Positions 38,391 through 47,420 of a DNA stretch of 64,000 bases are shown here, one piece after another (the first letter of the stretch is position 1; each line of letters starts with the position of its first letter). The stretch is taken from positions 62,001-126,000 of the forward strand of contig JAMPIV010009915.1 in assembly GCA_024509875.1 (NCBI GenBank), read 5' to 3'. The position numbers and the translations under genes were made by a program. The stretch is from Oreohelix idahoensis (lineage: Eukaryota; Mollusca; Gastropoda; Stylommatophora; Oreohelicidae). The notes beneath the pieces are model-generated. The model did no database searches and was not told the DNA's origin. It saw only the letters and a list, made by a program, of their open reading frames with translations.

Positions 38391-40872
38391 TATTTCACAG
38401 TACGTACGCTCCTGTACGATATGCCAAGAAGTGAAAGCACGAGGAGCCTTTCACACGGCGCCTATTCAGGCTTGTGACATATCTGTGAGACCCTTTGACA
38501 AGATGGCCATTGATATTATTGGCCCACTTTTACCATCAGCCAGAGGACATAGATTTATTCTCACGTGCATCGATTTATGCACACGATGGCCAGAAGCCAT
38601 TCTATTGAAAACAACCACCACCACAGATGTAGCTGATGCACTGCACCTGATCTTCTCTAGAGTAGGTTTTCCTAGTAAACTTTTGTCAGATCATGGATCT
38701 CAATTTATTTCTGAGACTATGACAGAAGTAATGAAGACTTGGAATATCGATAGAAATCTCAGCAGCATTTATCACCCAATGAGTAATGGTGCTGTAGAAA
38801 GACTTAACCGCACACTCAAACAAATGTTACATAAAGTTACAGTTAACCATCCACAGGACTGGGACAGAGTACTCCCAGCGGTGTTATTCGCTTATCGAGA
38901 GGTGCCACATGAACAAACTGGCTTCTCTCCGTTTCAATTAGTCTTTGGCGCTCAACCAAGAGGTCCTATGGGACTAATAAAAGACTTATTGATTGACTCC
39001 GAGATGACTCAGGATATCCAGTCATCCTATGAATACGTAATTAATCTCCGGAATAACATTATTGATGCCTGCAAAATGGCAACAGCGTCATCTGAGGCTG
39101 CTAAAGAAAAAGCTAGAACTTTCCAAAACAGTAGTAGACGATTACGTCAATTATTTCCAGGAGATCAAGCTTATGTGTTATTGCCACATAACAATAATAG
39201 ACTACTCATCTCGTGGAACGGTCCATACCAGGTTATCAATAAGATTTCTGATGTTGATTATGTCCTGGACATTAAGGGACATCATAAAATATTCCACATA
39301 AATATGCTCAAACAATTTCATACTCGACCTGAACATCTACAAGCTATTTTTCATGAACTAGATGACACTGTCGTACCTAGATGTCACTATTCTAATTTGT
39401 CTGTTATCCAGGAAGAAGAATCTTCTTTTCCTGAGGTACAGTTAGCTTTACCTGAACCTGTGGTACAGCCTAGTGAATCTTGGCGGGACGTAACCATCTC
39501 TTCGTCGGTTACACCGCAACAGCATCAACAGATTGCTGAACTTCTACAATCTTATCCAGATGTGTTGACCGACGTTCCAGGTCGCACATCAGTCATTACT
39601 CATGACATCACTCTTAACGATGATACTCCAATTCGGGTACATCCATATTCTGTTCCTCTACACTTTCTTACTAAAACTACTAAGGAACTTGAACAGATGT
39701 TATCTTTAGGAATTATTGAAACTAGTAATTCCCCATTTTCTTCTCCATTAGTTATTGTCCGAAAGAAGGACAATAACATTAGACTATGCGTCGACTATAG
39801 AAAATTAAATGCACAAACGATAGTTGATAGCGAACCACATCCACTTCTCGACGACTTACTGCCACGTCTATCGACCGCAACTATATTCACTAAGATAGAC
39901 TTAACTAAAGGTTATTGGCAGATACCACTAACCGAAAAAGCTAAATACTACACAGCGTTTTCCACTCCGCAACGTCTATACCAGTGGAATGTTATGCCTT
40001 TTGGGCTTGTTAACGCTCCAGCTACCTTTGTTCGCATGATGCGACACATTTTTTCAGGTAGACCAGACATTATTACATACATAGACGACATATGCTTATT
40101 TAGTTCATCTTTTGAGGAACATTTTTTGGGTCTTGAAAACGTTTTGGACACATTAAGAAGGAACAATTTAACAGCTAAACCCACAAAATTACAAGTAGCA
40201 TTTCATGAAATAACTTTTTTGGGTCACATTATTGGAGCAGGATATATCCGAACACTACCCAGTACGGTTTCTAAAATTTTAAACATTTCCGTTCCTCAAA
40301 CGAAGAAACAGGTTAGAAGCTTGTTAGGTCTAGTCCAATATTACAGTAGATTCGTACCTAACTTGTCATCTATCACGGCTGTCTTGTCCTCATTATTAAA
40401 GAAGGACATGCCAGTGAAGGTGACATGGACTAGTGAGTGTAATAATGTTTTCCTTAATATTATTAACATATTTTCAAACCCACCAATCTTGAGACTAACT
40501 GATGCTTCCAAAAAGTTTATTCTCCGAACAGATGCGAGTAGCTACGGAATTGGCGCATGTTTGCTCCAATATCATGACGACATCCTCCATCCAAACTTGT
40601 ACGTCTCACGGAAACTGAAACCACCGGAAGTCAAATACTCAACTGTCGACCGCGAACTTTTAGCAGTGGTGTGGGCGATAACAAAGTTGGAAAAGTTCCT
40701 GTTAGGAGCCCCGTTCGTGGTACAGACAGACCAGAAAGCCGTAGCATCACTACGACGGGCGAATCATAAAAGTCCAAAGCTCACCAGATTCGCTATTCTC
40801 CTACAACCGTTCGACTTCTCAATCGAGTACATCACAGGATCAGATAACGTCAGTTGGAAAAGTTCCTGTTAG
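38371..40872 (+). CDS. Integrase-RT-RNase H, gypsy element 2
   Basis: The frame is open from about 38269, but integrase homology starts right after the T8 run (PGVSRDISQYVRSCTICQ, completing the zinc site). The integrase core shows AIDIIGP, LSDHGSQF and SNGAVERLN (D, D, E), followed by the GPY/F module WNGPYQVINKI. RT motifs are RKKDNNIRLCVDYRKLN, TKIDLTKGYWQIPL, NVMPFGLVNAPATF and YIDDICLF (YIDD at 40078-40089). RNase H shows RTDASSYGIGACL, STVDRELLAVVW and VQTDQKAVASL. The natural end is displaced: a 167-bp duplication changes frame at 40852 and gives a premature stop at 40872. Confidence 0.9.
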   Translation, partial: GPGVSRDISQYVRSCTICQEVKARGAFHTAPIQACDISVRPFDKMAIDIIGPLLPSARGHRFILTCIDLCTRWPEAILLKTTTTTDVADALHLIFSRVGFPSKLLSDHGSQFISETMTEVMKTWNIDRNLSSIYHPMSNGAVERLNRTLKQMLHKVTVNHPQDWDRVLPAVLFAYREVPHEQTGFSPFQLVFGAQPRGPMGLIKDLLIDSEMTQDIQSSYEYVINLRNNIIDACKMATASSEAAKEKARTFQNSSRRLRQLFPGDQAYVLLPHNNNRLLISWNGPYQVINKISDVDYVLDIKGHHKIFHINMLKQFHTRPEHLQAIFHELDDTVVPRCHYSNLSVIQEEESSFPEVQLALPEPVVQPSESWRDVTISSSVTPQQHQQIAELLQSYPDVLTDVPGRTSVITHDITLNDDTPIRVHPYSVPLHFLTKTTKELEQMLSLGIIETSNSPFSSPLVIVRKKDNNIRLCVDYRKLNAQTIVDSEPHPLLDDLLPRLSTATIFTKIDLTKGYWQIPLTEKAKYYTAFSTPQRLYQWNVMPFGLVNAPATFVRMMRHIFSGRPDIITYIDDICLFSSSFEEHFLGLENVLDTLRRNNLTAKPTKLQVAFHEITFLGHIIGAGYIRTLPSTVSKILNISVPQTKKQVRSLLGLVQYYSRFVPNLSSITAVLSSLLKKDMPVKVTWTSECNNVFLNIINIFSNPPILRLTDASKKFILRTDASSYGIGACLLQYHDDILHPNLYVSRKLKPPEVKYSTVDRELLAVVWAITKLEKFLLGAPFVVQTDQKAVASLRRANHKSPKLTRFAILLQPFDFSIEYITGSDNVSWKSSC

Positions 40873-41018
40873 GAGCCCCGTTCGTGGTACAGACAGACCA
40901 GAAAGCCGTAGCATCACTACGACGGGCGAATCATAAAAGTCCAAAGCTCACCAGATTCGCTATTCTCCTACAACCGTTCGACTTCTCAATCGAGTACATC
41001 ACAGGATCAGATAACGTC
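40685..41018 (+). repeat. Perfect 167-bp tandem duplication in RNase H
   Basis: 40685-40851 is repeated as 40852-41018, with no difference seen by eye. Because 167 is not a multiple of 3, the first copy runs into a stop at 40872. The second copy carries the original C-terminus (DNVLADTLSRNP) with the natural stop at 41061-41063. Confidence 0.93.
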
Positions 41019-41063
41019 CTGGCAGATACTCTGTCTCGAAATCCTACTGATGTCGAGTCCTGA
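41019..41063 (+). pseudogene. Displaced RNase H C-terminus, gypsy element 2
   Basis: Encodes LADTLSRNPTDVES and the stop. This is the true end of the polyprotein, now out of frame with the main ORF because of the tandem duplication. The catalytic Asp of the last RNase H motif lies here. Confidence 0.75.
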
Positions 41064-42146
41064 ACTATAGTAACGTCACAGATACTTACTCAAGAGCACT
41101 ATCATTGCTGTTCTACATAGACAGAAACAATTGCCTACAATACACGTATCTGCTTACTAAAGACTTTATATACGAAATGAATGAAATCAATTGACTCTAT
41201 GTTCGTATTTACGCCAGAACTTTGCTGGATATCCTTTAATGATAAAACTATTGGACACATTTCCGTGCATCAAGTGAACATAATAGAAAACACTATCAAA
41301 GTAACTCAGTATGCGACATGAACTATTGATAATAACGTCGATACTTATGAACTGAAACACTTAAACATTTGTTTGTTAATTGGAATTCACAAGGATCAAG
41401 CCTACGTATGGATCATCTTATCCAACTTTAATTAATTTTAATTAAGTCGTTAAAATAATGGAAATTAAAATGAAAGTGAGATAAATATTGAAAAAAAAAA
41501 TGAAATTTGGAAAAAAATTAAAGAAGAAAAAAATAAGAACTCACATGATTATATTATATAGTTAATAATTATGTGGATACATCACATACTGCATTATTGT
41601 TTAAATTGGTTAATTTAGATAGGTATTAACAACTTAATACTAAACTTAATTAATGTCCAACACACATAACTAAGTTAAATTTAAACATTACTTTTTTCTC
41701 TACTTTATTCTTTATTTATTTATTTCTCTCTTTAACATATCCTTTCATTTCTCTTACATTAGATTTTCAATAACTTTATTCTTATTCCACACTCAATATA
41801 ATTAATTAGTTTAATTTTAACTCTTTAGATTAGTCTGACGTGACATTTCATTGCGACATATTTTGAGTTAATTAATTATTTAATTAGATATCAACATTAG
41901 CCATTCTCTTTTAGTTTATATAAAATTTATGTATAACATTTAGGTATAATATGATCATTAATATATTAGATGACTGTTAGTTAGTCGACATGACCACGAC
42001 ATTGGTTCTAGACAGAACGTCGTAGGCCATATGCAGCATTTTTGTTAATTTTTTTGATATTGTTAAATTTTTTGATATTCATTCAGATAGGTTTTTGAAA
42101 AAAAAATCTATCTAATAGATTTTTTTTCCCCCGGTGGACAGGGAAT
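41064..42146 (+). other. 3' untranslated region of gypsy element 2
   Basis: AT-rich non-coding DNA of about 1.1 kb. The purine-rich GGTGGACAGGGAA at 42133-42145, just before the right LTR, is the likely polypurine tract. Confidence 0.6.
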
Positions 42147-43171
42147 TGTTACGGTAGATTAATTGGCATTGTCTGCTAGAGGTTAGCAGCATGCGATTTT
42201 AGGGGTTACAACGTTTAATGTAATGTAAAAAAGTATTATTAGCCTAGTGAACGCTGTGACGTTTCAGCGTTGGTAGTCACGCACGGTGACCAAGTAACGG
42301 GACCCTTTTTCAAATGACCGTCAAACGGAGAAGACGTGTCTTTATATTCTTATAGTGTCGGGCAGGAAAGGCCACACGGTTATATTGTATTTTCTCATGG
42401 ACATGGGTCAGTCCACTGTTGTGATGAAGAAAGATGAAGTTACAGGTTAGTAATTGACTAAACCTTGTCGAGATGAATTAACAGTCGTTCTTTAATTATA
42501 CTAGTCTTCTTCTTCTTCCGTCCTTAGCCACCGACCGTCAAAGCAGTCAGTGGCCATTACGCCTAGTGGCGTCTTAGGGCAACAGCAGATAGGTTTTCTT
42601 TGCCATTGTTTCCCATCACGCCTATTGGCGTCTTTAGGGCAACGGCAAATCAATCCATTTGCTGTTCTTTCCGTAATCGAAGTGACTGGCAAACGGGTGA
42701 TCAGCCCGTTGGTAAATTATACTAGTGCCAGACGCATAATCTCACTGTCGGTCGTTGGATTTACCAACCACGCGTGCATATAGTTATGTCGTTCTGCCTA
42801 CAGTAGTTCAGATGTATGAGACAAGGACTGATTTGTAAAGGAATCATAGATGAAGTATGAACTGCAATTATTATGTATAATTCTTCATGATGACCATGTG
42901 TGAACTGTTCGTGTATGGAATTGATATATTAAATTTATATGGACTCAAGGAATGACTTATCAAGTCTCTGAACATTTTGGGAATTCAAATCATCATTATC
43001 ATGGTCACAAGTTAATTTAAACCCACATTCGCGTACTTAACATCAAAGGCACGAAGCTCTAAAGAAGATGAACTGTAAACCCAGATTACACGATTGACTA
43101 TCAAGCTCTCAACAATCCGTTGAGCTAATTTTACCGAACCGCCTGTAAAACTACTGGCCGCCCCTGCAACA
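42147..43171 (+). repeat. 3' LTR of gypsy element 2 (with insert)
   Basis: 1025 bp, of which 221 bp is the SINE-like insert and its duplicated target. The remainder (804 bp) matches the left LTR almost perfectly. Confidence 0.93.
42506..42714 (-). mobile_element. SINE-like 209-bp insertion in the right LTR
   Basis: Flanked by the 12-bp duplication AATTATACTAGT (42494-42505 and 42715-42726) and absent from the left LTR, so it came after integration. On the minus strand it ends in a (GAA)n tail, as LINE-mobilised SINEs do. It contains an internal diverged duplication ('cgcctagtggcgtcttagggcaac' and 'cgcctattggcgtctttagggcaac'). A pol III B box is only weakly suggested. Confidence 0.7.
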
Positions 43172-43261
43172 CCGATTCAAGTCTCTTTTATTCATCTGAG
43201 CAAAAGGTCTGTGAGTCAGGATTGGCGTAAGTTGTGATTTACATTTCATCACATCTCAACT

Positions 43262-43262
<1 letters not shown>

Positions 43263-43341
<79 letters not shown>

Positions 43342-43347
43342 TATATA
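43263..43347. repeat. (TA)n microsatellite, left of mariner
   Basis: Continuous TA/AT run interrupted once. Together with 44686-44791 it was one microsatellite before the mariner inserted. Confidence 0.95.
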
Positions 43348-44685
43348 CGAGGGGCGTTCAGAAAGTAATGCACCACTTCGTTTTCCTCAGGAGCTGTTTA
43401 TTCAAAAAGCATGAAATTTATACACAATGTACATGGATATGTCATGTAAACATCGGTATTATTCAACATAATCCCCATTAACTTGTACGGCTTTATGCCA
43501 GCGCGAAACAAGTGCATGTATTCCTAGCCCGTACCAGATTTTGTCTTGATCATGTAGCCATTTCTTCGTTGCATGAATCACTCCTTCATCATCTTCAAAC
43601 ATTGTTCCACGGAGTTCATCTTTAAGTGGACCAAAGAGATGAAAATCAGAGGGTGCCAAATCGGGACTATAAGGTGGATGGGGTAGAACAGTCCAACCCA
43701 ATTTGGTGATTGCTTCCCGTGTTGCCAGACTTGTGTGAGGTCGTGCATTGTCGTGAAGGAGAAGCAGGTCTGCTGGATTCTTGTGCGGCCGAACTCTGCG
43801 AAAACGTTGACTGATTTTTTTCAATGTCTTAATGTAAGCTTGCGAATTGATTGTCTCTCCTCTTGGCATAACGTCCACAAGAATCACACCTTCAATGTCC
43901 CAAAAGACAGTGATCATGACCTTTCCAGCTGAAAGAATTGTCTTGAATTTTTTTCTTCGTGGTGATTGGGGATGATGCCACTCCATTGACTGTCTTTTTG
44001 TCTCAGGTTCAAAATGATGTGCCCAGGTTTCGTCACCTATAACGATCTTAGTCAAAAAGTTCTCTCCATCAGCATTGAAACACTCCAACAATTCAGAAGA
44101 AATTGCTTTCCTTTGCAATCGGTGGTCATTTGTGAGACTTCGAGGAACCCATCTTGCGCAAACCTTAGAAAATCCGAGAGTTTTTATAACTGCATTTGCA
44201 CTACCAATGCTGACTGACAGCTGTAAGGCCAATTGTTGAGTAGTGATTCGCCTATCAGTAACAATAATGCCTTCAGCGCATTTCAACATTTCTGCGTTGG
44301 TGGCTGTGGCAGGACGTCCACAGCGCAGCCGATCAAGCAGCTCCGTATCTCCACTTCCTGATTCTTTGATTCTCTGGACCCAGCGACTGACTGTACTCCT
44401 GTCGACTGCAAAACTTCCATACACATCACATAGACGCTTGTGAATGTTCACAACAGTTTCCTTCTCTGCAGCGAGAAATTCTATCACAATTCGCTGCTTA
44501 TAACGCAAGATGCTAAAACGCTCCACTTCAACGGTTTAGGGCAGCCGTATTATTTGGCCGGTTGCGGTGCAATTTGGTGCACACAATTGGCACATGCCAT
44601 ATTTGAAGTATGCAAAATGTCATCTTCTATCTTCATTATTAGCTGAGAAAAACGATGAGGTGCATTACTTTCTGAATGCCTTTCG
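43348..44685 (-). mobile_element. mariner transposon (Tc1/mariner, DD34D)
   Basis: 1338 bp flanked by TA on each side. The inverted repeats are imperfect over more than 40 bp (left CGAGGGGCGTTCAGAAAGTA, right complement CGAAAGGCATTCAGAAAGTA). It contains one full transposase frame on the minus strand and sits inside a TA microsatellite, which offers many target TAs. Confidence 0.95.
43459..44532 (-). CDS. mariner transposase, open frame without ATG
   Basis: About 355 codons open from just after an in-frame TAA (44536-44538) to the stop at 43459. The N-terminal paired-like helix-turn-helix (VDRSTVSRWVQRI) and GRP linker (LRCGRPATAT) are followed by WVPRSLT. The catalytic triad is in IGDETW, LLHDNARPHT and YSPDLAPSDFHLFGPL. 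The last two Asp fit the DD34D spacing. The length is normal for the family. No ATG occurs between the upstream stop and the conserved start region (codons ACC GTT GAA GTG GAG CGT), so the initiator seems mutated. A non-ATG start is possible but unproven. It acts by cut-and-paste at TA sites. Confidence 0.9.
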   Translation of the reverse strand, partial: VEVERFSILRYKQRIVIEFLAAEKETVVNIHKRLCDVYGSFAVDRSTVSRWVQRIKESGSGDTELLDRLRCGRPATATNAEMLKCAEGIIVTDRRITTQQLALQLSVSIGSANAVIKTLGFSKVCARWVPRSLTNDHRLQRKAISSELLECFNADGENFLTKIVIGDETWAHHFEPETKRQSMEWHHPQSPRRKKFKTILSAGKVMITVFWDIEGVILVDVMPRGETINSQAYIKTLKKISQRFRRVRPHKNPADLLLLHDNARPHTSLATREAITKLGWTVLPHPPYSPDLAPSDFHLFGPLKDELRGTMFEDDEGVIHATKKWLHDQDKIWYGLGIHALVSRWHKAVQVNGDYVE

Positions 44686-44704
44686 TATATATATATATAT
44701 ATAT

Positions 44705-44791
<87 letters not shown>
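44686..44791. repeat. (TA)n microsatellite, right of mariner
   Basis: TA run with rare interruptions; continuation of 43263-43347. Confidence 0.95.
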
Positions 44792-44798
<7 letters not shown>

Positions 44799-46074
44799 GT
44801 ATATATTAACATGCGAATTTTAATATGTGACACTCGCTAGTGGATGTCAAAGTCATTTGAGGCTGGCAACCTCAGCGTATAGAATGATGATTCATGAACC
44901 ACCACTGCACAGGCTGGCGATTGCTTTATTGCTAGTTTCGTAGAGAGAACTAAAAGCATAAAGTAGTTCCAGGTTCCATACGGAGCAGGGAGGGAAAGAT
45001 GAAAGAAATGATGTACATTCTAAGTATATAATACTTACATTTATATAACAACTTACTTACTATTAATACTTATATTTTCAAAGCAGGGTAAATGTCCCTA
45101 TAAACATAGTCACTTTAAAATTAATTTAATTTTTCAAGCTTTAAACCAGTGTAAATGTCTATGGGAAAATATTCATTTTAAAGTTAATGGAAGTTTCAAA
45201 CTTTTCGATCAGTGAAAACATAAATGAAAACATTTTCACTTTATATTGCGAACACTTTTCAACCAGTGGAGATGTATATGTAAACAGATTCTATCTGTAT
45301 TATTAACCTTTTCATTTAAATATCATGTAAAGCTAAAGCTATTCTGTTTAAATATAAAGAAAGTTTTATGCCGAGGGATTAAATTTAATTTTCATCGAGG
45401 GTAAATTCTGAGTTAATTGGGATGGTGGTATGGGAAGATAGTAACCCATAACTATGGGGCGGAAAATGCCATACTCAGAAGAGCGTTTCGTTCTATTCTT
45501 TTACCAAGTTATTGGTGGTACCAGCAGAAAGTACTATCTCTAGAACAAGAAGGGAACAGTTGCCTAAGCTTTAAGACGAAGGACCCACTTTTTAGACTCT
45601 CCTTGACATTTTTGGGAAACGAGCTACACCCGACAACCTTGACCAGAGACGAGCATGAGCAGTGTGAAAAGAACCAACCCATAAGAAGAAGCAGAACCAT
45701 CATTGGCAGCTAAGTTCAAATCTATGCTGCCACTTGAACTTCTTATAACATTTCACAATCCACAACGACCATGATGATAACTTTTCTTGATCCATAACTA
45801 TTCAAATTATTTTCCAACTGTTAAAACTTAAGTGATTATTAAATTTTGTTATTTGTAATTATACATATTTAACTTCGATTTATCATTTTAAAGTTACTAC
45901 ATGTTTGTCTCAGTCAATTTACTACACACACTCTAAATAGAGCTATATTAGAATAACAGAATTTCACTGAGTAAATCAGGGGTGGGGGCTTAAACAAGCT
46001 GAAATTAATAAGTGCTTAAATCTTTAACAAAAGCGTCGGCAGAATTACAGAGTTAACATACTCAGCCAAACCAG
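44792..46074. other. Solo LTR B, third segment
   Basis: Aligns by eye with 16540-17545 of solo LTR A (for example 'aatgatgattcatgaaccaccactg' and 'gggtaaattctgag'). It has no coding content. It ends in AACCAG, the target duplication of the Polinton-like element. Confidence 0.75.
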
Positions 46075-46107
46075 AGTAGTAGGGTATGTTGGAAACAGGT
46101 AGTATTA

Positions 46108-46184
46108 TGGAGGCGCGCATGGAGGCGCGTGACTTTTATATAGCAAAAACGCCTGGAGGCGCGTGACTTTTATATAGCAAAAAA
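46108..46184. promoter_or_regulatory. Duplicated terminal motif with TATA-like core
   Basis: GGCGCGTGACTTTTATATAG occurs twice (about 46115 and 46158), followed by CAAAAA. The right arm mirrors it at about 57333-57395. The TTTATATAG core could be a promoter and the repetition a terminal protein or transposase site; neither is shown. Confidence 0.35.
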
Positions 46185-46202
46185 TGGCGGCGCGCTGGAG
46201 GC

Positions 46203-46800
46203 GCAAGATGGCGGACTTGAGCTAACAAGGGGAGGTTATTTCGGTCAAGATGGCGGACTTGAGCTAACAAGGGGGAGATAACAAGATGGCGGACTTGAGC
46301 TAACAAGGGGGAGATAACAAGATGGCGGACTTGAGCTAACAAGGGGGAGATTATTTGGGTCAAGATGGCGGACTTGAGCTAACAAGGGGGAGATTATTTG
46401 GGTCAAGATGGCGGACTTGAGCTAACAAGGGGGAGATTATTTGGGTCAAGATGGCGGACTTGAGCTAACAAGGGGGAGATTATTTGGGTCAAGATGGCGG
46501 ACTTGAGCTAACAAGGGGGAGATTATTTGGGTCAAGATGGCGGACTTGAGCTAACAAGGGGGAGATTATTTGGGTCAAGATGGCGGACTTGAGATAACAA
46601 GGGGGAGATAACAAGATGGCGGACTTGAGCTAACAAGGGGGAGATAACAAGATGGCGGACTTGAGCTAACAAGGGGGAGATTATTTGGGTCAAGATGGCG
46701 GACTTGAGATAACAAGGGGGAGATAACAAGATGGCGGACTTGAGATAACAAGGGGGAGATAACAAGATGGCGGACTTGAGATAACAAGGGGGAGATTATT
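46203..46800. repeat. 36/43-bp minisatellite in left arm, about 15 units
   Basis: Each unit starts CAAGATGGCGGACTTGAGCT. It ends either in the short form (36 bp, GGGGGAGATAA) or the long form (43 bp, GGGGGAGATTATTTGGGT). CAAGATGGCGG matches the known YY1/Pho core. Mirrored at 56705-57305. Confidence 0.95.
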
Positions 46801-46917
46801 TTTAGAGGTATGTTTATATAAGGAAAATGTTGCAAGATGGTTGTTTTTTTTAGTATAGCCAAATTAGGTAGTGTTAGACAAACATTTAGATAATAGGAAA
46901 ATATATATTTATATATA

Positions 46918-46992
46918 TACATTTAGACAAACAGCTATACAAACAGTTATACAAACATTTAGACAAACATTTAGACAAACATTTAGACGATA
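46918..46992. repeat. 12-bp tandem repeat, about 6 copies
   Basis: Units CATTTAGACAAA and CAGTTATACAAA. Mirrored at about 56515-56590 in the right arm, right beside the LINE insertion point. Confidence 0.85.
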
Positions 46993-47420
46993 TATAGGTA
47001 ACAAAAAAAAGCGTTTTAGTTAATATAGTTTTTATTTTATATTCAATAGTGTTTTTGTAATAGCAAAAACATACATGGTAATATATAGTATTTTTTAACG
47101 TAGTACATTTTCACAGATTTATTTACAAATGAATATATAATTATATGGTGTATTTTTTAACGTAATACATTTTCACATAGTGATATGTACAATTGAAAAA
47201 TAATTATATGGTGTATATGGTGACATTATCAAACATTTTCACATATGAATGTACAATAATACATATTTATATAGGTAGATGTATATCACATATTTTTTAT
47301 ACATTATCACAGGGGTAAAGGCCAGACCTTGAGGGGTGTCGTCACATTGTCGTCACGTCGTAAGAAATAGAGGTGTTGTGTATATACCTATAGGTATATG
47401 TGGTATCTGAAAGAGACAGT
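46993..47420. other. AT-rich non-coding part of left arm
   Basis: Between the arrays and the polymerase stop codon; no ORF. Contains repeated 'ttaacgtaatacattttcaca'-type segments, mirrored at 55250-55670. Confidence 0.6.

Larger units (their letters stand above)
33738..43171 (+). mobile_element. Ty3/gypsy retrotransposon 2 (integrase-before-RT type), full length
   Basis: 9434 bp, with LTRs 33738-34542 and 42147-43171 and the exact 5-bp duplication CCGAT (33733-33737 and 43172-43176). The internal order is gag, protease, integrase, RT, RNase H, as in element 1. LTRs differ at only about four positions outside a 221-bp SINE-like insert in the right LTR, so integration is very recent. The coding region has a homopolymer frameshift in integrase and a 167-bp tandem duplication in RNase H. 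Confidence 0.93.

Noticed and set aside
46136..46922. QVRHLVISPLL-type repeat protein in the Polinton arms (also 56586-57370)
   Set aside because: It follows the minisatellite. The 43-bp units shift frame, and the same string appears in several frames, so there is no sign of selection on a protein.
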